From: an uncultured Pelagibacteraceae bacterium
Lineage (GTDB): Bacteria > Pseudomonadota > Alphaproteobacteria > Pelagibacterales > Pelagibacteraceae
Assembly (NCBI GenBank): GCA_902599495.1
Contig: CACKFY010000004.1
Location: forward strand, 23,970-87,969
Direction: 5' to 3'
Length of the DNA: 64,000 bases
Each line of letters opens with the position of its first letter. Position 1 is the first letter of the stretch. Made by a program: the position numbers and the translations under genes. The notes under the pieces were generated by a model, which worked only from the letters and a program-made list of their open reading frames with translations, was not told the DNA's origin and searched no databases. Shown in pieces: positions 50,034 through 59,376 of the stretch.

Positions 50034-50785
50034 ACTTTTTTAATTTTTTTCTTTTTAACAATATTTTTCAAAATTTCTTTTTTACATAATTGAATTTTAT
50101 GTTTTTTTTGAGACCTCAAAACTATAGAAACTCCAACTCTTCCAAGCCTAAAAAAGGGATAACTTCCTATATCAATCTCTCTTCTAAATTTTTTTTGTAT
50201 TTTTTCAAGTTCTTTAGAAATGTTGCTCTCAACAGTAATTAAATTTATTGAGTCGCTATGTGTCTTTAATCCTTTTTTCAAGTATATTGAGCAATTATGT
50301 ATCATCGATTTTAAAATTGAGGGCACCCCAGGTAAACAAAAAACATTTTTAATTTTAAAACCTGGCGCTGCACTTGATGGGTTATAAATTAATTTAGATC
50401 CTTTTGGCATTTTACTCATTTTTTTTCTTCCATCATTAAATTTTTTTTTTCCATAATATCTCTCCAAAATTTTGAATGCCTCAGGATGATATTCGTATTT
50501 AACTTTGAAAACTTTTGAAATTGATTTTGATGTAATATCATCATGCGTTGGTCCTATACCGCCTGTTGTAAAAACATATTTGTAATTTTTTCTTAAATCA
50601 TTAGTAGTTTTTATAATTTTTTTTTCATTATCTGGAATAACTCTTACTTCTTTAACAGCTATCCCATTTCTGTCATTCAACCATTTAGATATAAATGATA
50701 CGTTTAAATCTTGTGTTCTTCCTGATAAAATTTCGTTTCCTATGACTAAAATAGCTGCATTTACTTTTTTAAAATTTTTCTTCAT
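50030..50785 (-). CDS. Molybdopterin-binding (MoaB/CinA N-terminal-like) domain protein
   Basis: A 251-aa protein with AAILVIGNEILSGRTQDLN near residue 10 and FTTGGIGPTHDDITSKSISK near 73, the MoCF-binding fold shared by MoaB, MogA and the N-terminal half of CinA; FCLPGVPSILKSMI near 150 also fits CinA. It lacks the CinA C-terminal nicotinamide-deamidase domain. Alphaproteobacteria often have this short form, whose role (FAD or nucleotide pyrophosphatase-like) is uncertain. It is divergent from sfsA with a 15-bp gap. Confidence 0.82.
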   Translation of the reverse strand: MKKNFKKVNAAILVIGNEILSGRTQDLNVSFISKWLNDRNGIAVKEVRVIPDNEKKIIKTTNDLRKNYKYVFTTGGIGPTHDDITSKSISKVFKVKYEYHPEAFKILERYYGKKKFNDGRKKMSKMPKGSKLIYNPSSAAPGFKIKNVFCLPGVPSILKSMIHNCSIYLKKGLKTHSDSINLITVESNISKELEKIQKKFRREIDIGSYPFFRLGRVGVSIVLRSQKKHKIQLCKKEILKNIVKKKKIKKV

Positions 50786-50800
50786 AGTAAAAATTTGTAT

Positions 50801-51502
50801 ATGATTTTTGAAAGTGAATTAATATCAGGTGTCTTGATTAAAAGATACAAAAGATTTTTTGTTGATATAGAACTAAAAAATAAAGTTATTACTGCTCACT
50901 GTCCCAATACGGGATCAATGATGGGGCTTATCAATAAAGGTAGTAAAGTTTGGATTACTAAAAGTAATGATATCAAACGTAAGCTCAAATATACCTTACA
51001 AATAATTGAAGTTAATAAAAAAAAAATCGGAGTGAATACACATCTCACAAATAAGATTTTTTATGAGGCTTTATTAAAAGACAAAATATTTAAACTAAGA
51101 AAAGCTGATAAAATTAAAAAAGAAAAAAAATTTAATGAAAATACTCGTTTTGATTTTTTTATTGAACGAGAAAAAAAAGGTATTTTTATTGAAGTTAAAA
51201 ATGTTACTCTTTCTAGAACAATAAATACCGCTGAATTTCCAGATGCTGTCACTCAAAGAGGGTTAAAACATATTAAAGAGCTTATTAAAGCAAATAAAAA
51301 GGGTTTTGATATTTATCTTGTATTTATCGTTCAACGTGAAGATTGTAAAATCTTAAAAATTGCAGAAGACATTGATCCTGAATATAAAAATTTATTAACA
51401 TTTGGCTTAAAAAATAATCTAAAAGTTATTTGCTATGATTGTAAATTTTTATCAAAAGGAATAGTAATAAATAAAAAAATTAAATTTAAAAATAATGATT
51501 GA
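50801..51502 (+). CDS. sfsA: SfsA family DNA-binding/nuclease-like protein
   Basis: A 233-aa protein starting MIFESELISGVLIKRYKRFFVDIEL. The track start at 50795 is TTG; the ATG at 50801 fits family N-termini. HCPNTGSMMGLINKGSKVWI near residue 36, RFDFFIE and IFIEVKNVTL near 130 and DAVTQRGLKHIKEL near 150 are the SfsA blocks. Known first as sugar fermentation stimulation protein; the real function is not settled. It overlaps map by 8 bp. Confidence 0.9.
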   Translation: MIFESELISGVLIKRYKRFFVDIELKNKVITAHCPNTGSMMGLINKGSKVWITKSNDIKRKLKYTLQIIEVNKKKIGVNTHLTNKIFYEALLKDKIFKLRKADKIKKEKKFNENTRFDFFIEREKKGIFIEVKNVTLSRTINTAEFPDAVTQRGLKHIKELIKANKKGFDIYLVFIVQREDCKILKIAEDIDPEYKNLLTFGLKNNLKVICYDCKFLSKGIVINKKIKFKNND

Positions 51503-52259
51503 AAGTTTTGAAAAAACAAAATTAGCTGGATCTATAGCCTCTGGTGCTCTTGATGAAGTGGATAAAATAGTCCGACCCGGAGTAAGTACAGATGAGATAG
51601 ATAAACTTTGTTACGATTACATAAATGATCACAAAGCTTATTCTGCACCTCTTTATTACAGAGGATTTCCTAAATCATGTTGCACATCTACAAACCATAT
51701 AGTTTGTCACGGCATACCTTCAAGTAAAACTTTAAAAGATGGTGATATACTTAATGTTGATGTCACTGCAATTAAAGATGGATGGCACGGCGATACTAGC
51801 AGAATGTTTGTTGTAGGTGATTGTTCTGTCAAAGCAAAAAAACTTATTAGAATAACTTATGAGTCTATGATGAAAGCTATAAGTATAATTAAATCTAATA
51901 TAAATATCGGTCATATAGGTCATACAATACAAAAAAATGTAGAAGCTGAAGGTTTTTCAGTTGTTAGAGATTTTTGTGGACATGGAATTGGTGAAAATTT
52001 TCACGAAAGTCCTAATGTCCTTCATTACGGTTCAAAAGACTTAGGTCCAAAACTTAAAGCAGGTATGATATTTACAGTTGAACCAATGATTAATGCTGGA
52101 AATTATGAGACTAAAACTCTTAAAGACGGTTGGACTGCAGTAACAAAGGACAAGTCTTTATCAGCACAATTTGAACACACTGTTGGTGTAACTGATGATG
52201 GATACGAAATTTTTACTTTATCAGAAAAAGGTTTAAACTTTCCTCCAAATTTAGAATGA
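51495..52259 (+). CDS. map: Methionine aminopeptidase, type I
   Basis: Removes the initiator methionine from nascent proteins. The 254-aa enzyme has the metal ligands of type I MAP: NVDVTAIKDGWHGDTSRMF (two Asp), FCGHGIGENFHESPNVLHYG (His), FTVEPMINAG (Glu) and QFEHTVGV (Glu). No N-terminal zinc finger. Overlaps sfsA upstream and purB downstream by 4 bp. Confidence 0.95.
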   Translation: MIESFEKTKLAGSIASGALDEVDKIVRPGVSTDEIDKLCYDYINDHKAYSAPLYYRGFPKSCCTSTNHIVCHGIPSSKTLKDGDILNVDVTAIKDGWHGDTSRMFVVGDCSVKAKKLIRITYESMMKAISIIKSNINIGHIGHTIQKNVEAEGFSVVRDFCGHGIGENFHESPNVLHYGSKDLGPKLKAGMIFTVEPMINAGNYETKTLKDGWTAVTKDKSLSAQFEHTVGVTDDGYEIFTLSEKGLNFPPNLE

Positions 52260-53551
52260 TAGATAGATATTCAAGAAAAGAACTAAAAAATATTTGGAGT
52301 GACAATAACAAGTATTCTCTATGGCTCAAAATTGAAATTGCCGCTGCAGAAGCAATGGAAAAAAATAAAATAATTCCAAAAGGTGTTTCAAAAAAAGTTA
52401 AGTCTAAGGCAAAAATTAATACAAAAAGAATCTTTGAAATAGAAAAAAAAGTTAAACATGATGTAATTGCTTTTTTAACCTCAATAACAGAAAGAGTGGG
52501 TAAAGAGGCGAAATATTTACATAAGGGAATGACTTCGTCGGATGTTCTAGATACTTGTTTTAATTTACAGTTAAAGCAATCTGGTGAAATTTTAATAAAA
52601 GACTTAAATTTATTATTGACTTCATTAAAAAAACAGGCTGTAAAATATAAATTTACAGCGTGTATAGGAAGAAGTCACGGTATTCACGCTGAACCAATTA
52701 CATTTGGTTTAAAAATGTTATCCTTTTATCAAGAATTTTTAAGGAACAAAAAAAGACTTCTAAACGCAATTAATGAAATATCTACATGTGCTATCTCGGG
52801 TGCAGTTGGAACTTTTGCCAATGTAGATCCAAAAGTTGAAAAATATGTAGCAAAAAAACTTAAGTTAAAAGTAGAGCCAATTTCAACACAAGTTATACCA
52901 AGAGATCGCCATGCTCAGTTTTTTTCAACACTTGGTATAATCGCTAGCTCAGTAGAGAGACTCGCAACAGAAATAAGACATTTACAAAGAACCGAGATTT
53001 TAGAAGTAGAGGAATTTTTTGGAAAAAAACAAAAAGGTTCGTCTGCGATGCCTCATAAAAAAAATCCTATATTGAGCGAAAATCTCACTGGTCTGTCAAG
53101 ATTAATAAGATCAACTGTTTTGCCAGCTATGGAAAACATTTCATTATGGCATGAAAGAGACATTTCGCACTCAGCTGTAGAGAGAAATATAGGACCAGAC
53201 TCTACTACAGCTTTAGATTTCGCTTTGATAAGATTAAATGATATAATTAAAAACTTAAATATATACCCAAAAAATATGCAAAAAAATCTTATGTTAACAA
53301 AAGGATTATTTTTTTCACAAAGAGTATTGCTAGAACTTACTACTTGTGGTTTCACACGAGAACAAGCTTATTCAATCGTTCAAAAGAATGCCATGCAGAG
53401 TTGGAAAAATAATACCTCTTTTTTTGAAAATTTATCAAAAGACAGCAAAATTAGTAAAAAAATACCTGTTAATAAATTGAAAAAATTATTTAATTTAAGT
53501 TACCATTCTAAAAAAATTAATATAATTTTTAACAGAGCACTTAAAAAATAA
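52256..53551 (+). CDS. purB: Adenylosuccinate lyase
   Basis: Catalyses two fumarate-releasing steps of purine synthesis, on SAICAR and adenylosuccinate. The 431-aa protein has the lyase signature GSSAMPHKKNPILSENLTGLSRL near residue 262, TSSDVLDT near 92 and GRSHGIHAEPITFGLK near 138. It begins a pur run: purB-purC-purS-purQ-purL with gaps of 0-6 bp, so a single transcript is likely. Confidence 0.95.
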   Translation: MIDRYSRKELKNIWSDNNKYSLWLKIEIAAAEAMEKNKIIPKGVSKKVKSKAKINTKRIFEIEKKVKHDVIAFLTSITERVGKEAKYLHKGMTSSDVLDTCFNLQLKQSGEILIKDLNLLLTSLKKQAVKYKFTACIGRSHGIHAEPITFGLKMLSFYQEFLRNKKRLLNAINEISTCAISGAVGTFANVDPKVEKYVAKKLKLKVEPISTQVIPRDRHAQFFSTLGIIASSVERLATEIRHLQRTEILEVEEFFGKKQKGSSAMPHKKNPILSENLTGLSRLIRSTVLPAMENISLWHERDISHSAVERNIGPDSTTALDFALIRLNDIIKNLNIYPKNMQKNLMLTKGLFFSQRVLLELTTCGFTREQAYSIVQKNAMQSWKNNTSFFENLSKDSKISKKIPVNKLKKLFNLSYHSKKINIIFNRALKK

Positions 53552-53557
53552 TCTTAT

Positions 53558-54343
53558 ATGAATAAAGGAAAAAAACTTTACGAGGGAAAAGCTAAGATAA
53601 TTTATTCAACAAATGATAAATACTTAGTTGTTCAGCATTTTAAAGATGATGCTACTGCATTTAATAATTTAAAAAAAACTAAAGTAGAAGGAAAGGGTGT
53701 TTTAAATAACAGAATTTCAGAATGTATTCTAACGAATCTTGAGCAATGTGGAATAAAAACACATTTTGTAAAAAGACTTAACATGCGTGAACAATTAATT
53801 AAACGGGTTGATATTATTCCTATAGAATTTATTGTTAGAAACATTGCCAGTGGTTCTTTGACTAAAAGATTGGGTATATCTGATGGGACTGTTTTAGAAA
53901 AACCTTTATTAGAATATTGTCTTAAAAATGATGAGTTGCAAGATCCTCTTATTTCTAAAGAACACATATTCAATTTTGACTGGGCGACTAAAAGTGAAAT
54001 TGAGGAAATAGATAAAATAACTCTAAGAATAAATGATATTTTAGTAGGTTTATTTAGAGGCATTGGAATTAAATTAGTTGATTTTAAAATTGAATATGGA
54101 AAAGCATGGAATAAAAATGAAAATGAAATTTTGTTAGCTGATGAAATTAGCCCTGATACTTGTAGACTTTGGGACATAAAGACTGAGAAAAAACTTGATA
54201 AGGACAGATTTAGAAAAGATTTAGGGAATATAATTGAAGGGTATCAGGAGGTAGCAAGAAGATTGGGTATTATGCCTGAAATTTCAAATATTAAAGAGAT
54301 TAATTTCAATAAGTCAAGTTCTATTAAATTCAAAAAAAAATAA
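53558..54343 (+). CDS. purC: SAICAR synthetase
   Basis: Joins CAIR and aspartate using ATP. The 261-aa protein begins KKLYEGKAKIIYSTND and has DDATAFN near residue 28, EFIVRNIASGSLTKRLG near 90, KLVDFKIEYG near 165 and LADEISPDTCRLWD near 187, the family signatures. The large antisense ORF at 53632-54177 is a shadow of this gene. It is 6 bp downstream of purB. Confidence 0.95.
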   Translation: MNKGKKLYEGKAKIIYSTNDKYLVVQHFKDDATAFNNLKKTKVEGKGVLNNRISECILTNLEQCGIKTHFVKRLNMREQLIKRVDIIPIEFIVRNIASGSLTKRLGISDGTVLEKPLLEYCLKNDELQDPLISKEHIFNFDWATKSEIEEIDKITLRINDILVGLFRGIGIKLVDFKIEYGKAWNKNENEILLADEISPDTCRLWDIKTEKKLDKDRFRKDLGNIIEGYQEVARRLGIMPEISNIKEINFNKSSSIKFKKK

Positions 54344-54344
54344 A

Positions 54345-54584
54345 TTGAAATTTTCTGTAATTATAACTTTAAAGAAAGATGTTCTTGATCCTCAAGGAAA
54401 AGTAGTGCAGCAAACTTTACAAAACATGGGTATGGACTCATTAAGAAATTTAAGGCAAGGTAAATACTTTGAAATTGAAATTAATGAGTTAGATGAAGAT
54501 AAGGCTAAAAATATTATTGAGCAAATGTGTGAAAAACTTTTAGTAAATCTTATTATCGAAGATTACAAGATTAAAAAATTATAA
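54345..54584 (+). CDS. purS: FGAM synthase subunit PurS
   Basis: A 79-aa small subunit that assembles with PurL and PurQ. It has KFSVIITLKKDVLDPQGK, LRNLRQGKYFEIEI and a ferredoxin-like fold. The start codon is TTG, one base after the purC stop; this gives exactly the usual N-terminus. Its stop touches the purQ ATG directly. Confidence 0.93.
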   Translation: MKFSVIITLKKDVLDPQGKVVQQTLQNMGMDSLRNLRQGKYFEIEINELDEDKAKNIIEQMCEKLLVNLIIEDYKIKKL

Positions 54585-55262
54585 ATGAATTCTGCTGTTA
54601 TTGTTTTCCCTGGTTCAAATTGTGATAGAGATATAGCTTCTGCTTTAACTAAATTACAATTTAAAAATAAGATGGTTTGGCATAAAGATACTGAGCTACC
54701 TAAATCAGATTTAATTGTTATACCAGGAGGTTTTTCTTATGGAGATTATTTAAGATCAGGAGCAATAGCTGCTAAATCAAATATTTTAAAAGAAGTAATT
54801 AAATCTGCTAAATCTGGGTCGATAGTTTTAGGCATATGCAATGGATTTCAAATACTAATTGAAACTGGTCTATTAAGTGGCGCGTTACTGAGAAATAAAA
54901 ATTTAAAATTTATATCCAAAGATGTTAATCTTAAAGTCGTAAATAATAATAATAAATTTTGTAGTAAATATAAAAAAGATAACATTATAAGTTTAAATAT
55001 TGCACATAACGAGGGTAACTATTTTACAAATAAAGATCATCTCAAAGAACTAGAAGATAATGAACTTATACCATTTAAATATTGTAATTCTAAAGGTGTG
55101 ATTAGTAATGAAAGTAACCCAAATGGATCATTAAATAATATTGCGGGAATTCTGAATAGAGAAAAAAATATTCTTGGTATGATGCCTCATCCTGAGAGAA
55201 TGATTGATGATCTAGTTTCAAATACAGATGGAATTGATTTATTTTCAAGTATTTTAAATTAA
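54585..55262 (+). CDS. purQ: FGAM synthase glutaminase subunit
   Basis: Releases ammonia from glutamine for PurL. The 225-aa class I glutamine amidotransferase has [19 protein letters not shown] near residue 45, the nucleophile in [15 protein letters not shown] near 85 and MMPHPERM with His/Glu of the triad near 205. Its stop codon overlaps the purL ATG by one base. Confidence 0.95.
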   Translation: MNSAVIVFPGSNCDRDIASALTKLQFKNKMVWHKDTELPKSDLIVIPGGFSYGDYLRSGAIAAKSNILKEVIKSAKSGSIVLGICNGFQILIETGLLSGALLRNKNLKFISKDVNLKVVNNNNKFCSKYKKDNIISLNIAHNEGNYFTNKDHLKELEDNELIPFKYCNSKGVISNESNPNGSLNNIAGILNREKNILGMMPHPERMIDDLVSNTDGIDLFSSILN

Positions 55263-57457
55263 TGAAAATAACAAATGAAATAATTCTCTCCCACGGACTT
55301 AAAATAGATGAGTACTCTAAAATTAAAACTTTATTAAATAGAGATCCAAATTTTCTAGAACTAGGTATTTTTTCAGCTATGTGGAATGAGCATTGTTCAT
55401 ATAAATCATCAAAAATTCATTTAAAAAAATTACCAGTAAAAAATAAATATGTTATACAAGGTCCTGGTGAAAACGCTGGTGTAATTGATATTGGAGATGA
55501 TGATGCAATTGTTTTTAAAATTGAAAGTCATAATCACCCTTCATTTATCGAACCTTATCAAGGCGCAGCCACAGGAGTGGGTGGTATATTAAGAGATGTT
55601 TTTACTATGGGAGCTAGACCTATCGCTCTTTTAAATTCAATACACTTTGGTAGTCCTGAAAATACAAAAACTAAAAGTCTGTTAAACGGAGTGGTTTCAG
55701 GAATTAGTGGATATGGTAATTGTATTGGCATACCAACTATAGCAGGTGAAACTAAATTCAATAGAACCTATAATGAAAATATTCTAGTCAATGCTATGGC
55801 TGTGGGTTTAGCAAATAAAAATAAAATTTTTTACTCAAAAGCAAAAGGAACAAATAAATCTGTAGTTTATGTTGGGTCAAAAACAGGACGAGATGGAATA
55901 CATGGAGCTTCAATGGCTTCAGAAGAATTTGATGAAAACTCTGAAGAAAAAAAGCCAACTGTGCAAGTCGGTGATCCATTTACAGAAAAATTGCTTATGG
56001 AGGCTTGTTTAGAATTAATGAAAGAAAATTCAATTATTTCAATTCAAGACATGGGGGCAGCTGGTTTGACTTCTTCTAGTGTTGAAATGGCACACAAAGG
56101 TAATTTAGGAATAGAACTAAACCTAGATAAGGTTCCTTGTAGGGAGGAAAATATGAGTCCTTATGAAATGATGTTATCCGAAAGTCAGGAAAGAATGTTA
56201 TTAATTATTGAGGATGGCAAAGAAGAGAGCGCTAAAAAAATATTTGAAAAATGGGATCTTGAATTTGTTGTAATAGGTAAAACAACTCAAACTAATAATT
56301 TAGTTTTGAAGTTTAAAAATGAAGTAGTTGCGTCAATTCCAATTGACGCTTTGTCGTCTAAAGCGCCTTTATATGACAGAAAATGGAATAAAAAAAAAGT
56401 TTCTAGTAAGAAAGTTGATTTGAAAAATTTAGAAAGTATCAAATTTGATGAAGCTTTTTTAAAAATAGTTTCCTCTGCTAATCATTCTAATAAAAAATGG
56501 GTTACCGAACAATATGATCAAATGGTGATGGGTGATACTGTAGAGCGCTCGGGAACTGATGCTGCAATAGTTAGGATTCATAATAAGGATAAAGCAATAG
56601 CTGTTACTGTGGACTCCTCTGCTAATTACTGTAAATCAAATCCAAAAACTGGTGGAAAACAAGTTGTTTGTGAAAGTTGGAGAAATTTAATTGCTGTCGG
56701 AGCAAAACCTATAGCTATAACTAATTGCCTTAATTTTGGAAATCCAGAAAATCCGGAAATTATGGGTGAGTTTGCTGAAAATATTTTAGGAATGAAAGAA
56801 GCGTGTGAATTTTTAAATTACCCAGTAGTGTCTGGAAATGTATCTTTTTACAATGGAACTAACAAAAAAAATATTTTTCCAACACCGGTTATAGGAGGTG
56901 TTGGTTTAATTAAAAATTTAAAGAGAATACAAAATCATAGATTTAAAAAAATTGATAGTCAAATTATAGTTATAGGTAAAACATTTGGTCATCTTGGTCA
57001 AAGTGTATTTCTTGAGGAGCTGTATTCATTACAAGATGGTCCTTCACCAGAGGTGAATTTAACTAATGAAAAAAACAATGGAGAAATAATTTTAAAATTA
57101 ATAACTAGTGGCGCAATTAATTCTGTACACGATATATCGTCTGGAGGAATAATTTTATCTCTAGCTGAAATGTCTTTGAGTTCTGGCATAGGAGTAAAAA
57201 TAAGTAAACCGAATAAAATATCTAATATTTTTGAGTATTTTTTTGGAGAAGATCAAAGTAGATATATTTTAGAAATTGACAAAAAAAACTATCCAAAAGT
57301 TGAAAAAATTCTTAAGGATAATGGTATTTATTTTCAAAAAATTGGTATAACTCAAAATAATTTATTTGAACTTGATAAGCATCTTAAAATTAGTGTTAAA
57401 GAGCTTTATGATATAAATAATAAATGGTATAATAGTTATAATGGCTTTGTCAGCTGA
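55262..57457 (+). CDS. purL: FGAM synthase synthetase subunit, short type
   Basis: ATP-dependent conversion of FGAR to FGAM. At 731 aa it is the short PurL that needs PurS and PurQ, matching its neighbours. Motifs include [12 protein letters not shown] near residue 38, [28 protein letters not shown] near 82, [10 protein letters not shown] near 302 and HDISSGG near 620. It overlaps bolA by 17 bp at the end. Confidence 0.95.
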   Translation: MKITNEIILSHGLKIDEYSKIKTLLNRDPNFLELGIFSAMWNEHCSYKSSKIHLKKLPVKNKYVIQGPGENAGVIDIGDDDAIVFKIESHNHPSFIEPYQGAATGVGGILRDVFTMGARPIALLNSIHFGSPENTKTKSLLNGVVSGISGYGNCIGIPTIAGETKFNRTYNENILVNAMAVGLANKNKIFYSKAKGTNKSVVYVGSKTGRDGIHGASMASEEFDENSEEKKPTVQVGDPFTEKLLMEACLELMKENSIISIQDMGAAGLTSSSVEMAHKGNLGIELNLDKVPCREENMSPYEMMLSESQERMLLIIEDGKEESAKKIFEKWDLEFVVIGKTTQTNNLVLKFKNEVVASIPIDALSSKAPLYDRKWNKKKVSSKKVDLKNLESIKFDEAFLKIVSSANHSNKKWVTEQYDQMVMGDTVERSGTDAAIVRIHNKDKAIAVTVDSSANYCKSNPKTGGKQVVCESWRNLIAVGAKPIAITNCLNFGNPENPEIMGEFAENILGMKEACEFLNYPVVSGNVSFYNGTNKKNIFPTPVIGGVGLIKNLKRIQNHRFKKIDSQIIVIGKTFGHLGQSVFLEELYSLQDGPSPEVNLTNEKNNGEIILKLITSGAINSVHDISSGGIILSLAEMSLSSGIGVKISKPNKISNIFEYFFGEDQSRYILEIDKKNYPKVEKILKDNGIYFQKIGITQNNLFELDKHLKISVKELYDINNKWYNSYNGFVS

Positions 57458-57671
57458 TAAAATTAAAGAATATATTTTAGAAAGAATTCCAGATGCATCA
57501 ATAGAAATTAAAGATTTGATGGGTGACAATAATCACTATTCAGCGATAATTAAATCCAGTGTATTTAAAGGAATGAGTAAAATTGAACAACACAAATTAG
57601 TTTATAAGTCTTTAAAAGGTAAAATGGGAAACGAATTACATGCACTTTCATTGACTACTGAGGAAAAGTAA
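57441..57671 (+). CDS. bolA: BolA-family protein
   Basis: A 76-aa BolA/IbaG-like protein: [24 protein letters not shown], then [29 protein letters not shown] with the conserved His that, with glutaredoxin, ligates a shared [2Fe-2S] cluster. It sits 1 bp before the monothiol glutaredoxin gene, the usual BolA-Grx partnership in Fe-S delivery and iron signalling. It starts inside the end of purL. Confidence 0.92.
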   Translation: MALSADKIKEYILERIPDASIEIKDLMGDNNHYSAIIKSSVFKGMSKIEQHKLVYKSLKGKMGNELHALSLTTEEK

Positions 57672-57672
57672 T

Positions 57673-57990
57673 ATGAATGTAGAAGAAAATATTAAAAACT
57701 TGATAGAAAAAAACGATGTATGTCTTTTTATGAAGGGTACTCCAGAAAACCCTCAATGTGGATTTTCAATGGCTGTTTCCAACGTTCTAAAACATTTAAA
57801 CGTTAAATTTTTAGGTGTAAATGTTTTGGAAGACCAAAATTTGAGGCAAGGAATAAAAGACTTTAGTGATTGGCCAACTATCCCACAATTATATATCAAA
57901 GGCAAATTTATCGGCGGATGTGATATTGTGAAAGAAATGTTTGAAAAGGGTGAACTTAAAAAAGTTTTCGAAGAAAAAAAATTAATTTAA
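57673..57990 (+). CDS. grxD: Monothiol glutaredoxin (Grx4 type)
   Basis: A 105-aa protein with VCLFMKGTPENPQCGFSMAVSNVLK, the CGFS monothiol active site near residue 32, then WPTIPQLYIKGKFIGGCDIVKEM with the glutathione-binding TIP and GGCD. Such glutaredoxins carry [2Fe-2S] clusters and pair with BolA, encoded just upstream. Its stop touches that of convergent rpsD. Confidence 0.95.
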   Translation: MNVEENIKNLIEKNDVCLFMKGTPENPQCGFSMAVSNVLKHLNVKFLGVNVLEDQNLRQGIKDFSDWPTIPQLYIKGKFIGGCDIVKEMFEKGELKKVFEEKKLI

Positions 57991-58608
57991 TTATCTTGAA
58001 TAATATTCAATAACCAAGCTTGGTTCCATAATAACGGGGTAAGGAACCTCAGAAAATTTAGGTACTCTGACTAATTTAACAGATTTTGTTTTTCCATCTA
58101 ACTGGATGTATTCGGGAATTTCTCTTTCTTTGTTTTGTATAGAACCATCTATGACATTCAACTTTTTAGATTTTTCACTAACTTCTATTTGATCTGTATC
58201 TTTTAAAATATAACTTGAAACATTAACTCTTTTTTTATTTACTCTTATGTGGCCATGATTAATTAATTGTCTTGCAGCGAAAACAGTAGGTGCTAATTTT
58301 GCCCTGTATACTACAGTATCAAGTCTACTTTCTAATAAAGCTATTAAATTTTCTGAAGTATCTCCCCTTTTAGATAATGCTTTTCTATATATATTTCTAA
58401 ATTGTCTCTCATTAATATTTCCATAATAAGCTTTGAGTTTTTGTTTAGCTTGAAGTTGAATTCCGTAATCAGTTGGCTTACCTTTTTTATTTTGACCGTG
58501 TTGACCTGGAGGATAAGCGCGAACATTAAATGGACTTTTGGGCCTACCCCAAAGATTGGCTTTTAATCTTCTATCCACTTTATGTTTAGATTTTAATCTT
58601 TTTGTCAT
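57991..58608 (-). CDS. rpsD: 30S ribosomal protein S4
   Basis: A 205-aa S4 with [36 protein letters not shown] and the S4 RNA-binding domain [29 protein letters not shown] near residue 95. The N-terminus is the alphaproteobacterial form without zinc cysteines. It initiates assembly of the 30S body. A stand-alone gene here, convergent with grxD, 42 bp downstream of nothing on its own strand except the trmJ-like gene stop region. Confidence 0.96.
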   Translation of the reverse strand: MTKRLKSKHKVDRRLKANLWGRPKSPFNVRAYPPGQHGQNKKGKPTDYGIQLQAKQKLKAYYGNINERQFRNIYRKALSKRGDTSENLIALLESRLDTVVYRAKLAPTVFAARQLINHGHIRVNKKRVNVSSYILKDTDQIEVSEKSKKLNVIDGSIQNKEREIPEYIQLDGKTKSVKLVRVPKFSEVPYPVIMEPSLVIEYYSR

Positions 58609-58650
58609 TTCTTGATCTCGGGTTTACAAGGTTTAGGGGGTAAATGTCAA

Positions 58651-59376
58651 TTAAGCTTTTTTTTTATTTTTACTCAAAGACCCAATTAAACTACCTAAAA
58701 TCCTTAATTCTTTATCATTTGGTTCCAATCTGTAAAATAAATTGTTTATATTCTTTAACATAGAACTTTTTTTTTCAGGTGGTTGAAAAAAGTTTTTCTT
58801 TTTTAGGTTTCTCTCCAGTAAATTTAATATTTGAGTTAACTTGCCTTTTTGACCTAATTTTTTACTAAAATATTTTTGATTGGTTAATTTAAAATTATTT
58901 AATTTAAAAATTTCATAACAAATTAAAGACACTGAGTGAGAAAGATTCATTGATTTAAACTTAGGTGAAGATGGTATTTGAACTACATAATTTGCGTATG
59001 ATAAATCTAAGTTTGATAATCCCGATGCCTCAGGACCAAACATTAAACCAATTTTTTTTTTCTTTTGTTTTTTTAAGATTCTAAGAAAATTATATACGCT
59101 AATGTGTTTTTTATTTATATCTCTCTTACGCGCACTGAAAGAAAATATTAAATCAAATTTTTTAATAGCTGTATTTGTATTTTTAAACACTTTAGTACTG
59201 CTAATAATATCAAAGGCACCAACAGAAGTCGCTTTAGCTTTTATATTGGGCCAACTACATTTTGGATTAGTAATTATTAAATTTTTAAATCCAAAGTTTT
59301 TTAATGATCTTGCGGTTGCTCCAATATTTTCTCCAAGCTGTGGTTGGATTAAAACGAAACCATAGTTATTTTTCAT
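58651..59376 (-). CDS. trmJ: SpoU-family RNA methyltransferase, TrmJ-like
   Basis: A 241-aa SPOUT methyltransferase: FVLIQPQLGENIGATARSLKNFGFKNLIITNP near residue 6, IGLMFGPEASGLSNLDLSYANYVVQIP near 108 and SMNLSHSVSLICYEIFKL near 142 form the knotted SAM site. TrmJ 2'-O-methylates nucleotide 32 of tRNAs. It overlaps the cimA stop by 11 bp. Another TrmH-type activity is possible but the length and N-terminus favour TrmJ. Confidence 0.85.
   Translation of the reverse strand: MKNNYGFVLIQPQLGENIGATARSLKNFGFKNLIITNPKCSWPNIKAKATSVGAFDIISSTKVFKNTNTAIKKFDLIFSFSARKRDINKKHISVYNFLRILKKQKKKKIGLMFGPEASGLSNLDLSYANYVVQIPSSPKFKSMNLSHSVSLICYEIFKLNNFKLTNQKYFSKKLGQKGKLTQILNLLERNLKKKNFFQPPEKKSSMLKNINNLFYRLEPNDKELRILGSLIGSLSKNKKKA

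Noticed and set aside
53632-54177. 181-aa minus-strand ORF
   Set aside because: Lies fully antisense to purC, which has all family motifs; no recognisable domains. It is a shadow frame.
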